A stretch of DNA of 64,000 nucleotides from Mesonia sp. HuA40 (lineage in GTDB: Bacteria; Bacteroidota; Bacteroidia; Flavobacteriales; Flavobacteriaceae). Each line of letters opens with the position of its first letter. Position 1 is the stretch's first letter. Positions 50,779 through 59,788 of the stretch are shown here, one piece after another. Location of the stretch: assembly GCF_008017835.1 (NCBI RefSeq), contig NZ_VRLT01000056.1, positions 124,001-188,000 on the forward strand, given 5' to 3'. The notes beneath the pieces were generated by a model, which did no database searches, was not told the origin of the DNA, and saw only the letters and a program-made list of their open reading frames with translations. Both the position numbers and the translations under genes were made by a program.

Positions 50779-51708
50779 TCATTTAAAGCCTTGTCGTTCA
50801 ATTAAATAGGTAATCAGTATTTTATGCAGATCTTTTTGAATATCTACAGTTTGGTATTGTATCTTGTTTTTTAAACACATTTGTTTAAACAGATTTTGGT
50901 AACTTTTCATCTGTTGGCGATAGGCTTCTTGTAATTGAGAGGGATAAACCGCCAATTCCTCACCGGTTTCTACATCGGTAAATTTCTTAGGAGTATCTTC
51001 AAAATCAAAATCCATTTCTTTTGAGGCTTCTAAAGTATGAAACACAACGAGTTCATGTTTATTGTGATTCAAATGCCGTAAAGCAGCCAGGAGTTGTTCT
51101 TGGTCTTCGTGGGCTTGTAATAAATCGGTAAAGAGAAATATCAAGGAACGACGTTTTACCTTTTCGGCAATTTGATGTAAAACCTCATAGGTAGCGGTTT
51201 TTTTGCGGCTTGAGCTAGGGGTGAGCATTTGCTCTAATTGATGTAAAAGCAGTTGAAAATGCCGTTCACTTCCTTTCTCTGGCAGGTAAAAATCGTAGGC
51301 ATCGCTGTAAAGACTAAGTCCCATAGCGTCGCGTTGTTTCTTAAATAATTGCATTAAAGATGCTGTAGCTAAGGCTGCAAATCCAATTTTATTATAGGCT
51401 CTTAAACTTTGCTTTTTTAGAGCCGGATAGTGCATGGAGCTCGATTGATCAATGATTACGTGACAACGCAAATTGGTCTCTTCTTCATACTTTTTGGTGT
51501 ATAACCTATCGGTTTTGGCATAGAGTTTCCAATCAATGTGTTTAGTACTCTGCCCAGGATGGTAAAGCGTATGTTCGGCAAACTCAGCTGAAAAGCCGTG
51601 AAACGGACTCGCGTGAAGCCCCGATATAAAGCCTTCGACTACTTTTTTAGCCAGCAAGTCTAGACGCCCAAAACCGGGCCCGTTTTGTATTTGTTCTTGT
51701 AAATTCAT
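50779..51708 (-). CDS. DUF58 domain protein
   Basis: 309-residue cytoplasmic protein with no membrane segment. The DUF58 region includes STKHIDWKLYAKTDRLYTKKYEEE near residues 55-78, and a von Willebrand A-like fold with the MIDAS-type DQSSSMHYP. DUF58 proteins in Bacteroidota are often linked to MoxR ATPase and BatA/BatB envelope-stress operons, none of which is next to this copy. Function unknown. It lies downstream of trxA, with a terminator between. Confidence 0.88.
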   Translation of the reverse strand: MNLQEQIQNGPGFGRLDLLAKKVVEGFISGLHASPFHGFSAEFAEHTLYHPGQSTKHIDWKLYAKTDRLYTKKYEEETNLRCHVIIDQSSSMHYPALKKQSLRAYNKIGFAALATASLMQLFKKQRDAMGLSLYSDAYDFYLPEKGSERHFQLLLHQLEQMLTPSSSRKKTATYEVLHQIAEKVKRRSLIFLFTDLLQAHEDQEQLLAALRHLNHNKHELVVFHTLEASKEMDFDFEDTPKKFTDVETGEELAVYPSQLQEAYRQQMKSYQNLFKQMCLKNKIQYQTVDIQKDLHKILITYLIERQGFK

Positions 51709-51731
51709 AGAACAACAATTTAATAAAAAAT

Positions 51732-51765
51732 AAAAAAGGTCTAGCCGATAAGCTAAACCTTTTTT
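51732..51765 (-). terminator. Terminator of trxA
   Basis: AAAAAAGGT-C-TAGC / GCTA-A-ACCTTTTTT with a small loop. Symmetric ends, placed between the minus-strand stop of trxA and the DUF58 start. Confidence 0.78.
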
Positions 51766-51783
51766 ATAAATTAAAGATAAAAA

Positions 51784-52101
51784 TTATAAAAGCTCGTCAA
51801 TTGCTTTAGTGTAAGTATCTTTTGGAGAAACTCCTACTTGTCTTCCTACTAATTCCCCATTGTTAAAAACTAAAACGGTAGGTATATTTCTTACACCATA
51901 CTTAGCAGCAAACTCTGTATTTGCATCTACGTCTACCTTTCCAACAACTGCTTTCCCTTCATATTCTTTACTGATTTCATCAATTACAGGTCCAACCATT
52001 CTACAAGGTCCACACCATGCTGCCCAAAAATCAACTAATACGGGCTTGTCGCTATTTAATACTTTTTCTTCAAAATTTGCGTCTGTAAGTTCTAATGCCA
52101 T
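51784..52101 (-). CDS. trxA: Thioredoxin
   Basis: 105-residue classic thioredoxin with active site WCGPC (in FWAAWCGPCRMVGPV, about residues 30-34) and the cis-proline loop IPTVLVF. It is the general cytoplasmic disulfide reductant. It has no export signal. It is transcribed alone, before a terminator. Confidence 0.96.
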   Translation of the reverse strand: MALELTDANFEEKVLNSDKPVLVDFWAAWCGPCRMVGPVIDEISKEYEGKAVVGKVDVDANTEFAAKYGVRNIPTVLVFNNGELVGRQVGVSPKDTYTKAIDELL

Positions 52102-52273
52102 AATTTATATTTTTGTTGTTCTACAAATTTAGTCAATATTTTTATGTTTTCCTTACACCTTCTAAATTAGATTTTCTAATAGTCGTATATGCTTTCTCAA
52201 TACTCAAAACCCGAAGGGCTAAGCCATAGGCGGGGTTTTATATCTTTTTGTTCAAAGTAAATCAGCTTGACTG

Positions 52274-55200
52274 CTAATGCACTTTAAAATGCATATCTTT
52301 TGTCTTTAAACTGTCAAGCAATTCTCTATTGATGCTTAGCTTTCGACTTCGACTGGGCATTTGTAATTTAATTTTTTCTTTCAGTTCATAAACGATGAAA
52401 TTAATATGCTTATCACCAACATAGGTCGTGGTGAGTTGATCTAAATAGTCGATAGTGTTTTTGTTTAACTGATCGATGTCAAGCTGTATGCTAATTTTCT
52501 TTGATAAATCGGGCAGCACGTCTTGAAGCTGTTTAAACATATTAAATTGTATTCGCGGATCTCCCTTTTTTCCGGTTTCCCGATTGGTCCAGCCTTCTTT
52601 TACAAACAGACGAATGAAGACAAAATTATTGGGCAGTAAAAAATGCCTGAACTTAAGATATTCCTCACCAAATATTTTGAATTCATAAGAACCCTCATAA
52701 TCTTCAATGGTAAAAATACCCCAACCTTTACCTGTCTTACTAGTGCGATGTTGAACTTCGCCACTTACAATTCCACCTATGCAGAGTTCTTTATTTACAT
52801 AATATTCTAGGTGTTCCAATTTGTTCAGCGAAGCATTACAAAAATACTTTAATTCCCACTTAAAATCATCTAGTGGGTGTCCCGAAATGTAAATTCCCAC
52901 CACCTCGCGTTCTTTTTTTAATTTCTCCATTGTGCCCCAAGGTTCGCATGGCGGCACCTCAGGCTCGGGTATTTGTACTTCGCTGGCTTCACCAAACAGA
53001 CTCACCTGAGCAGAATTTTGATTTTCTTGAAATTTGGCAGCATACTTAATCACTTTTTCTAAAAAACTAATACCGTCTCCTGGGTCGTGAAAATATTGGG
53101 CTCTATGCGTACCGCCAAAACTATCAAACCCCCCAGCCAAAGCTAGGTTCTCAAAGGCTTTTTTATTGGCAGCTCGTAAATCGATGCGCTTGGCCATATC
53201 AAAAATAGACCTATAAGCACCATCTTTTTTACGGTTGTCTACAATGGTTTTTACCGCTCCGGCGCCTACTCCTTTTACAGCTCCCATACCAAAACGAATT
53301 GCGTTTTGTTTGTTTACCGAAAACTTATAGTAGGATTCATTAACATCTGGACCCAATACGGCTAATTTCATACGCTGACATTCTTCCATAAAGAAAGTTA
53401 CGTCTTTGATGTTATTCATATTATTAGACAAAACCGCTGCCATATATTCGGCAGGGTAATGCGCTTTCAAATAGGCTGTTTGGTAAGCGATCCATGCATA
53501 GCAAGTAGAGTGCGACTTGTTAAATGCGTAACTAGCAAAGGCTTCCCAGTCTTTCCAAATTTTCTCAAGCGTTTCCTGCGGATGTCCGTTAGATGCACCG
53601 CCCTCCATAAATTTAGGCTTTAGGAGTTCGAGTTGGGCAAAAATCTTTTTCCCCATCGCCTTTCGCAATTTATCGGCTTCACCTTTAGAGAAGTTGGCTA
53701 GTTTTTGCGAGAGTAACATCACCTGCTCTTGGTAAACCGTAATTCCGTAGGTTTCTTGCAGGTACTCTTCCATATCGGGCAAGTCATAGGTAATTTCCTG
53801 CCGCCCGTGCTTACGGTCGATAAAATCAGGGATGTACTCCATAGGTCCTGGACGGTACAAAGCGTTCATGGCAATAAGATCTTCAAACACTGTGGGTTTC
53901 AAGTTCTTCATATGCTTTTGCATCCCAGGCGATTCATATTGAAACACCCCAATGGTTTCTCCGCGTTGAAACAGTTCATAGGTTTTTTCATCGTCAAGCG
54001 GAAAATTTTCTGGATCGAGATCTATATTGTGTCTTCCTTTTACAATTTTTACCGTGTCTTTGATCAGCGTAAGCGTCTTTAACCCCAAGAAATCCATTTT
54101 CAATAAGCCAGCATCTTCAACCACCGAGTTATCAAATTGGGTGACATATAAATCGGAATCCTTGGCTAGCGAAACGGGAACGTGATTGGTGATATCACTT
54201 GGGGTGATAATAACCCCACAAGCGTGAATACCGGTGTTTCTAACCGATCCTTCTAAGGTGCGAGCTAGGTTTACGGTTTTGGCCTCTAAGTCGTTACCAG
54301 CAGCAATATCAAAGAGCGATTTTATTTTTTCTACATCCTCACTGCGGTATTTTTTAGCAACTCCCTTTTCGTCTAAAGCGAATATTTTATACAGCTTAGA
54401 CATATCGGGCACCAGCTTGGCAATTCTATCGGCTTCAGATAAAGGTAAATCTAATACCCTTGCTGTATCTCGAATAGAAGATTTGGCGGCCATAGTACCG
54501 TAAGTGATTATTTGCGCAACTTGGTTGGCACCGTATTTATTGATTACATAGTCCATCACACGACCACGACCCTCATCATCAAAATCAATATCAATATCGG
54601 GCATACTCACTCGATCGGGGTTTAGAAAACGCTCAAAAAGCAAGTCGTATTTAATAGGGTCTATATTGGTAATTTTCAGGCAGTATGCTACTGCACTACC
54701 GGCAGCCGAACCTCGTCCTGGACCCACCGAAACGTCCATATTTCGGGCCTCACGAATAAAATCTTCTACAATTAAGAAATATCCGGGATAACCGGTTTTT
54801 TCAATTACCGATAATTCAAAATTAAGTCGCTCGCTTATTGATTCGGTAATTTCACCATAACGTTCTTTGGCGCCTTGGTAGGTGAGGTGACGCAAATAAG
54901 CATTTTCTCCACGTTTTTTATGATCTATCTCATCTTGTGGATCTTTGAATTCATCGGGAATATCAAAAGCAGGTAACAATACGTCTCGAGCTAAACCAAA
55001 GGGGGTTACCTTATCTACAATCTCTTGAGTGTTGCTTATGGCTTCGGGTATATCTTTAAAGAGGGCTTTCATCTCTTCGACGCTCTTAAAATAATATTCT
55101 TGGTTGGGTAAACCATACCTATAGCCACGTCCTCGACCTATGGGAGTAGATTGTTTTTCGCCATCTTTTACACAAAGTAATATATCGTGGGCATTAGCAT

Positions 55201-56647
55201 CTTCTTTCTTTTCATAATAGGTGTTGTTGGTGGCTACAAGCTTTACATCATGACGCTTGGCCATAGGGATTAAAATATCGTTTACACGGTTTTCATCCTC
55301 TTGTCCGTGGCGCATCACCTCAATATAAAAATCTTCTCCAAAAGTTTCCTTCCACCAAATTAGAGCTTCTTCGGCTTGTTTTTCACCTACATTTAGAATT
55401 TTACCGGGCACCTCTCCGTAAAGGTTACCCGAAAGTACCATAACATCTTCTTTGTATTGCTCTATTATCTTTTTATCGATTCGCGGGACATAGTAAAACC
55501 CTTGGGTGTATGCAATAGAAGATAGCTTGGCTAAATTGTGGTAACCGTTTTTGTTTTTGGCTAGCAAAACAATTTGGTAGCCGTTATCTTTTCTACTTTT
55601 ATCTAAGTGATCTTCACAAACAAAAAATTCACAGCCTACAATAGGTTTTAAGGGTTTTTTTTGGCTTTCGCCGGATGCCTCTGCCGATATTTTGGCGTTA
55701 TAATTCTCTATGGCCGTAACAAAATGAAAGGCCCCCATCATATTGGCGTGATCGGTTAGGGCAACCGCAGGCATATTTTCTTTGGCTGCTGCTTTTACCA
55801 AGTCCTGCACACTCATCGTTGATTGCAAAATGGAAAACTGACTGTGGTTGTGTAGGTGGGTAAATGAAACGGCTTCTAGCTCGGCTAGGTTTTCTTTGAT
55901 TTGAGCCTGACTAATACCGGTATCGGGTGATTGCTGTTTTTGCTGCTTACGCAATTGAGCCGAAGCCTTTTTTAAATTTACGTGCTTTAAACCAATGCCT
56001 TGTATTGGTTGTGGATTAGCAGCGGCATAAGCCTCAAAATACCCAGGTTGGGCATGCAGCTCATCAAGACTGTATTGCTTAAGTCGTATTAATTCTAAAA
56101 AACAACGTGTGGTGGCTTCAACATCGGCTGTTGCATTATGTGCCTCGTTAAAAGCTTCTCCAAATAAATGCTCATGCAACTCGGTTAAAGTAGGAAGTTT
56201 AAACTTACCTCCACGTCCGCCTGGAATTTGACACAATTGAGCTGTTTTTTCGGTACAGGTATCTAAAACAGGAAGTTGAGTAAGCTGTGTTTCTATGCCT
56301 AGGCGATGAAACTCAGCTCCCATAATATTGATGTCAAAACCCACATTTTGACCCACCAAAAATTTGGTTTGCCCCAGTGCTGCTTGAAAACGTTTTAATC
56401 CTTCTTCTAGCTTGATTCCTTGATCTTTAGCAAGTAGAGTAGAAATCCCGTGTATTTTTTCTGCATCAAACGGAATGTCAAATCCATCGGGTTGTATTAA
56501 AAAGTCTTCTTGTTCAATTAGATTCCCGCGGTCATCGTGCAATTGCCAGGCGATCTGTATGGCTCTAGGCCAATTGTTGGTATCGGTTATGGGGGCATCC
56601 CAGCGTTTGGGTAAACCGGTTGTTTCGGTATCAAAAATTAAATACAT
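52274..56647 (-). CDS. dnaE: DNA polymerase III alpha subunit fused to a DEDD exonuclease
   Basis: 1457-residue replicative polymerase. The N-terminal ~190 residues form a DnaQ-type 3'-5' exonuclease (FDTETTG; Asp6 and Glu8), a fusion seen in Bacteroidota, so proofreading is in cis. A PHP domain follows (about 255-500, with THLHNHSQFSIL and ALTDHANMMG). The polymerase core has PDIDIDFDDEGRGRV near residue 685 (catalytic Asp residues) and VGPGRGSAAGSAVAY. The C-terminus has an OB fold near VCI/GGIVSGEVQHRTSKTGK. It is a single-gene minus-strand unit. Confidence 0.95.
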   Translation of the reverse strand: MYLIFDTETTGLPKRWDAPITDTNNWPRAIQIAWQLHDDRGNLIEQEDFLIQPDGFDIPFDAEKIHGISTLLAKDQGIKLEEGLKRFQAALGQTKFLVGQNVGFDINIMGAEFHRLGIETQLTQLPVLDTCTEKTAQLCQIPGGRGGKFKLPTLTELHEHLFGEAFNEAHNATADVEATTRCFLELIRLKQYSLDELHAQPGYFEAYAAANPQPIQGIGLKHVNLKKASAQLRKQQKQQSPDTGISQAQIKENLAELEAVSFTHLHNHSQFSILQSTMSVQDLVKAAAKENMPAVALTDHANMMGAFHFVTAIENYNAKISAEASGESQKKPLKPIVGCEFFVCEDHLDKSRKDNGYQIVLLAKNKNGYHNLAKLSSIAYTQGFYYVPRIDKKIIEQYKEDVMVLSGNLYGEVPGKILNVGEKQAEEALIWWKETFGEDFYIEVMRHGQEDENRVNDILIPMAKRHDVKLVATNNTYYEKKEDANAHDILLCVKDGEKQSTPIGRGRGYRYGLPNQEYYFKSVEEMKALFKDIPEAISNTQEIVDKVTPFGLARDVLLPAFDIPDEFKDPQDEIDHKKRGENAYLRHLTYQGAKERYGEITESISERLNFELSVIEKTGYPGYFLIVEDFIREARNMDVSVGPGRGSAAGSAVAYCLKITNIDPIKYDLLFERFLNPDRVSMPDIDIDFDDEGRGRVMDYVINKYGANQVAQIITYGTMAAKSSIRDTARVLDLPLSEADRIAKLVPDMSKLYKIFALDEKGVAKKYRSEDVEKIKSLFDIAAGNDLEAKTVNLARTLEGSVRNTGIHACGVIITPSDITNHVPVSLAKDSDLYVTQFDNSVVEDAGLLKMDFLGLKTLTLIKDTVKIVKGRHNIDLDPENFPLDDEKTYELFQRGETIGVFQYESPGMQKHMKNLKPTVFEDLIAMNALYRPGPMEYIPDFIDRKHGRQEITYDLPDMEEYLQETYGITVYQEQVMLLSQKLANFSKGEADKLRKAMGKKIFAQLELLKPKFMEGGASNGHPQETLEKIWKDWEAFASYAFNKSHSTCYAWIAYQTAYLKAHYPAEYMAAVLSNNMNNIKDVTFFMEECQRMKLAVLGPDVNESYYKFSVNKQNAIRFGMGAVKGVGAGAVKTIVDNRKKDGAYRSIFDMAKRIDLRAANKKAFENLALAGGFDSFGGTHRAQYFHDPGDGISFLEKVIKYAAKFQENQNSAQVSLFGEASEVQIPEPEVPPCEPWGTMEKLKKEREVVGIYISGHPLDDFKWELKYFCNASLNKLEHLEYYVNKELCIGGIVSGEVQHRTSKTGKGWGIFTIEDYEGSYEFKIFGEEYLKFRHFLLPNNFVFIRLFVKEGWTNRETGKKGDPRIQFNMFKQLQDVLPDLSKKISIQLDIDQLNKNTIDYLDQLTTTYVGDKHINFIVYELKEKIKLQMPSRSRKLSINRELLDSLKTKDMHFKVH

Positions 56648-56846
56648 AGCGGTGGTGTTGAGAGCTAAAATCTTGGCTTAAACTTACATTTATTTATGGG
56701 CTTCGAAAAAAAATAAAGCACTTTTTTATAAACAAAAAGCTAAGTTCTAAGCGCTGGGCTAATACATACTTAAATCAAGGATGATAGCATAAGCCAAGGC
56801 ATAGGTTTAAAACTCTAGGCATGCTTAAATAGAATAAAAAATACTT
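56648..56846. other. Intergenic stretch before dnaE
   Basis: About 200 bases, AT-rich, between the ends of dnaE's upstream region and the sugar-dehydratase stop. I see no gene, strong hairpin or clear promoter. Confidence 0.5.
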
Positions 56847-58772
56847 TTAACTGGCTTGTTGTTTTTTGTTTAACTGCTCTTCTTGTTGATGGCATTCATA
56901 TTCGGGTACCAAACTTTTAAGCGTTGCAAATGCATGGTGAATATCATTGGAAATAATATGCTGACTAAATTTTTGTAGCATTACTCCACTGGTTTTGTTA
57001 AAATAATTGGTGTCTTCGGCAATGAGTATTTTCTCGTGGTGGGTAGGTAGTGTAGTTTCTTTATCAGCAAGCAATTCTTCGTAGAGTTTTTCTCCTGGTC
57101 TTAATCCGGTATAGGTGATGGCGATATCTTCATTGGGTACCAATCCGCTTAAGCGAATCATTTGTTTGGCTAAATTGATAATTTTAATGGGTTGTCCCAT
57201 ATCAAATACATAGATCTCTCCGCCATTACCCATAGCTCCAGCTTCCAATACCAATTGACATGCCTCATCAATCGTCATGAAATAACGGGTGATTTCAGGA
57301 TGGGTTACCGTTACGGGACCACCAGCGGCTATTTGTTTTTTAAAGTGTGGTATTACCGAACCGTTTGAACCTAATACATTACCAAATCGGGTAATAATAA
57401 AGGTAGTTTGTTTTTGTTTTTTGGCTTGCGCCTGAATATAAATTTCGGCCGATCGTTTTGAAGCACCCATAATGTTGGTTGGGTTGACCGCCTTGTCTGT
57501 ACTTACAAATACAAAACGCTCTACATGGTATTCTAGAGCTAAATCGGCTAGATTACAAGTGCCACAGAAATTTACCGAGAGCGCCTCTATAGGATTGTTT
57601 TCCATCATGGGTACGTGCTTATAGGCTGCCCCATGAAAAACCACTTGAGGTTTGTATTGCGAAAAAACTTCGGCTAATCGGGTTTTGTTGCGCACATTGG
57701 CAATCACCTGACTAAAACTGAGGTGTGGGTGATTGTTTTTAAGTTCTAAAGAAATTTCATGCAAAGGTGTCTCAGCTTGATCTAACAGAACAATGTGTCC
57801 TGGGTTAAACGGAATAAGCTGTCGCACAATTTCACTGCCAATAGAACCTGCTGCACCTGTTACCAAAATCGTTTTTCCTGTATAGCGATCTTTGAGTTTC
57901 GGGTTGTTGATTTTAATAGGATTGCGCTGTAGTAAATCTTCTATTTTAACTTCCTTTAGGTTTTTGAAATCTACCCGGTCTTCTAAATTCTGAGGCGGTG
58001 CTATTTTGTATATGGTCAATTGCAATTCAAGCAATTCATCTACCAAATGCGGACGATGCAGTTGCAGTTTTTTTAGCTTCTCTTCGGTAATAATTAAAGC
58101 TGAAGCTTCGTTTGAAATCTGCTTCAATTCAGCTAGACTGTAAATAGGAAGATTATGAATACGATTGACCAAGGCGCCTTTTCCCGAATGAATGAATCCC
58201 GCAATACGAAAATGCTCAGAGTGGTCTGATAGTAAACCTTCGGTGGTGGTTAAGGTTTTTAAATCGGTGCCGTATATAAAGGCTTTGGTACTATTCTTTT
58301 TGCTGGGATATATACTTTTATATACTTGCTTTACCAATACGCGAAAGAAAAACAATAGAGAAAAACTGATGAACCCGTAAACAATTACTCCTGCATCTAA
58401 AATGAGTTTTTGAGCGTCAAAATAATAATAAATACGGTTAATTACCAAAATGGTAAATACGGCTAATGCGGTTACTTTTAACTGGGTGATAACATCGCGA
58501 AAGCTAGAAAAACGAACTAAACCAAAATAGGACTTTAGCAAGATAAAGCTTAGTATTTGTACCCCTAGCATAACCGCTAATTCCCAAGATAAAACAAATC
58601 GAGCTTGGGTGCTGCCTTGAACGCTATTGATTAGAAAAAACGAGCACTCTAAAGCGATGAAAGCCAATAGGCTGTCAATAAATAAAATGTACCGCCTGGG
58701 TACATAATTTTGCACTAGAGGTTTTAACAGCCGTAGCAGCTTGATTTTTATTTTGGGTAAAAGTGTTCTCAT
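56847..58772 (-). CDS. Membrane-bound nucleoside-diphosphate-sugar dehydratase (CapD/WbpM/PglF type)
   Basis: 641-residue enzyme. Four membrane helices occupy the first ~150 residues. A CoA-binding-like Rossmann domain follows (about 160-260), then the catalytic SDR domain (about 300-580), with TGAAGSIGSEIV as NAD motif and FVSTDKAVNPTNIMGASKR at the active site. As in WbpM/PglF, Met replaces the usual catalytic Tyr (MGASK). These enzymes remove water from UDP-GlcNAc at C4/C6 for making surface polysaccharides. It is divergent from wza, suggesting the same glycan locus. Confidence 0.92.
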   Translation of the reverse strand: MRTLLPKIKIKLLRLLKPLVQNYVPRRYILFIDSLLAFIALECSFFLINSVQGSTQARFVLSWELAVMLGVQILSFILLKSYFGLVRFSSFRDVITQLKVTALAVFTILVINRIYYYFDAQKLILDAGVIVYGFISFSLLFFFRVLVKQVYKSIYPSKKNSTKAFIYGTDLKTLTTTEGLLSDHSEHFRIAGFIHSGKGALVNRIHNLPIYSLAELKQISNEASALIITEEKLKKLQLHRPHLVDELLELQLTIYKIAPPQNLEDRVDFKNLKEVKIEDLLQRNPIKINNPKLKDRYTGKTILVTGAAGSIGSEIVRQLIPFNPGHIVLLDQAETPLHEISLELKNNHPHLSFSQVIANVRNKTRLAEVFSQYKPQVVFHGAAYKHVPMMENNPIEALSVNFCGTCNLADLALEYHVERFVFVSTDKAVNPTNIMGASKRSAEIYIQAQAKKQKQTTFIITRFGNVLGSNGSVIPHFKKQIAAGGPVTVTHPEITRYFMTIDEACQLVLEAGAMGNGGEIYVFDMGQPIKIINLAKQMIRLSGLVPNEDIAITYTGLRPGEKLYEELLADKETTLPTHHEKILIAEDTNYFNKTSGVMLQKFSQHIISNDIHHAFATLKSLVPEYECHQQEEQLNKKQQAS

Positions 58773-59006
58773 ATAAAGAGGGCGTTGCTAAGGAAAAGCA
58801 CTTTTTGTTTCTTGTGTATGGCTAAAATTTGTCTGTTCTTCAAAAAAAAACAAGCTAACCCGCTCGTTTTCTTAGGTTAATCGAATTGATTTATGGGACA
58901 AAAATAGGTTTTATCTTGATGAAAATACAAGAATTACTAAAAGTTTTTATAAATTGAGCCTTTGTAAATAATAGGTGCACTTAATTTTATAGTAGCAAAA
59001 CTTAAT

Positions 59007-59014
59007 TATCTTTG
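59007..59014 (+). promoter_or_regulatory. -7-like element adjacent to the wza start
   Basis: TATCTTTG, an exact TAnnTTTG match, ends only five bases before the ATG at 59020. If used, transcription would start at or next to the start codon (see findings). Confidence 0.4.
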
Positions 59015-59019
59015 CACGC

Positions 59020-59787
59020 ATGAAGAAATTACTACTACTCTTTGTTGGGATTATCTGCTTGAACGCTTGTACCAGTAAAAAGGACATTTTGTATATGCAG
59101 AATATAGACCAGCATACACCTGCGCAAACCTTGGATTTATATACCGAAAAATACATCCAAGTAAACGATATTTTAAAGATCGATGTAACCGCTTTAAATG
59201 AAGAAAGTTTAACCCCTTTTAAGTTTAAGAAAACCCAAGCTATGGGCGCGACCAATTTAAACGGTCCGGCCATATTGCTAGAGGGTTATTTGGTGAATAA
59301 AAATGGAGCTATTGATTATCCTGGTTTAGGGAACATTCAAGCAGCTGGTCTTACCACCCAAGAACTCAAAGAGGTGATTGAGTTGCGTTTGCAAAAATTT
59401 GTACGGGATGCACAGGTTAAAGTGCGCTTAGTGAATTTTAAGTTTACCGTTTTAGGAGAGGTTAAAGCTCCAGGAACTTACAGCATCACCGATGAGAACA
59501 TCAGTATTCCTCAGGCATTGGGTATGGCAGGCGATTTAACCATTCAAGCAGATCGCAACCAAGTTTTATTGGTACGCGAAATTAATGGCGAGCGCGTGCA
59601 TCAACGCATCGACTTAACTCAAACCGATTGGATGAACTCGCCTTATTACTTTTTAAAACAAAACGATATTCTTTATGTTACCCCAAATACAGCCAAAGTA
59701 AAATCGGCTGGTATAGTAGGTAATTTAGGAACCCTGCTTTCTGTGTTTTCAATTCTTTTAAGTTCAGCGGTATTAATATTTAGATAA
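59020..59787 (+). CDS. Polysaccharide export lipoprotein (Wza-like)
   Basis: 255-residue outer-membrane polysaccharide export protein. Lipobox LNAC (Cys17), then a poly-export domain (about 40-120: YIQVNDILKIDVTALN) and an SLBB domain (about 140-215: FTVLGEVKAPGTYSI). It ends in a C-terminal hydrophobic segment (about 232-254) like Wza's membrane helix. It exports capsule or exopolysaccharide together with Wzc. The Wzc gene starts two bases after its stop. The start is fixed by the signal peptide at ATG 59020. Confidence 0.93.
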   Translation: MKKLLLLFVGIICLNACTSKKDILYMQNIDQHTPAQTLDLYTEKYIQVNDILKIDVTALNEESLTPFKFKKTQAMGATNLNGPAILLEGYLVNKNGAIDYPGLGNIQAAGLTTQELKEVIELRLQKFVRDAQVKVRLVNFKFTVLGEVKAPGTYSITDENISIPQALGMAGDLTIQADRNQVLLVREINGERVHQRIDLTQTDWMNSPYYFLKQNDILYVTPNTAKVKSAGIVGNLGTLLSVFSILLSSAVLIFR

Positions 59788-59788
59788 A

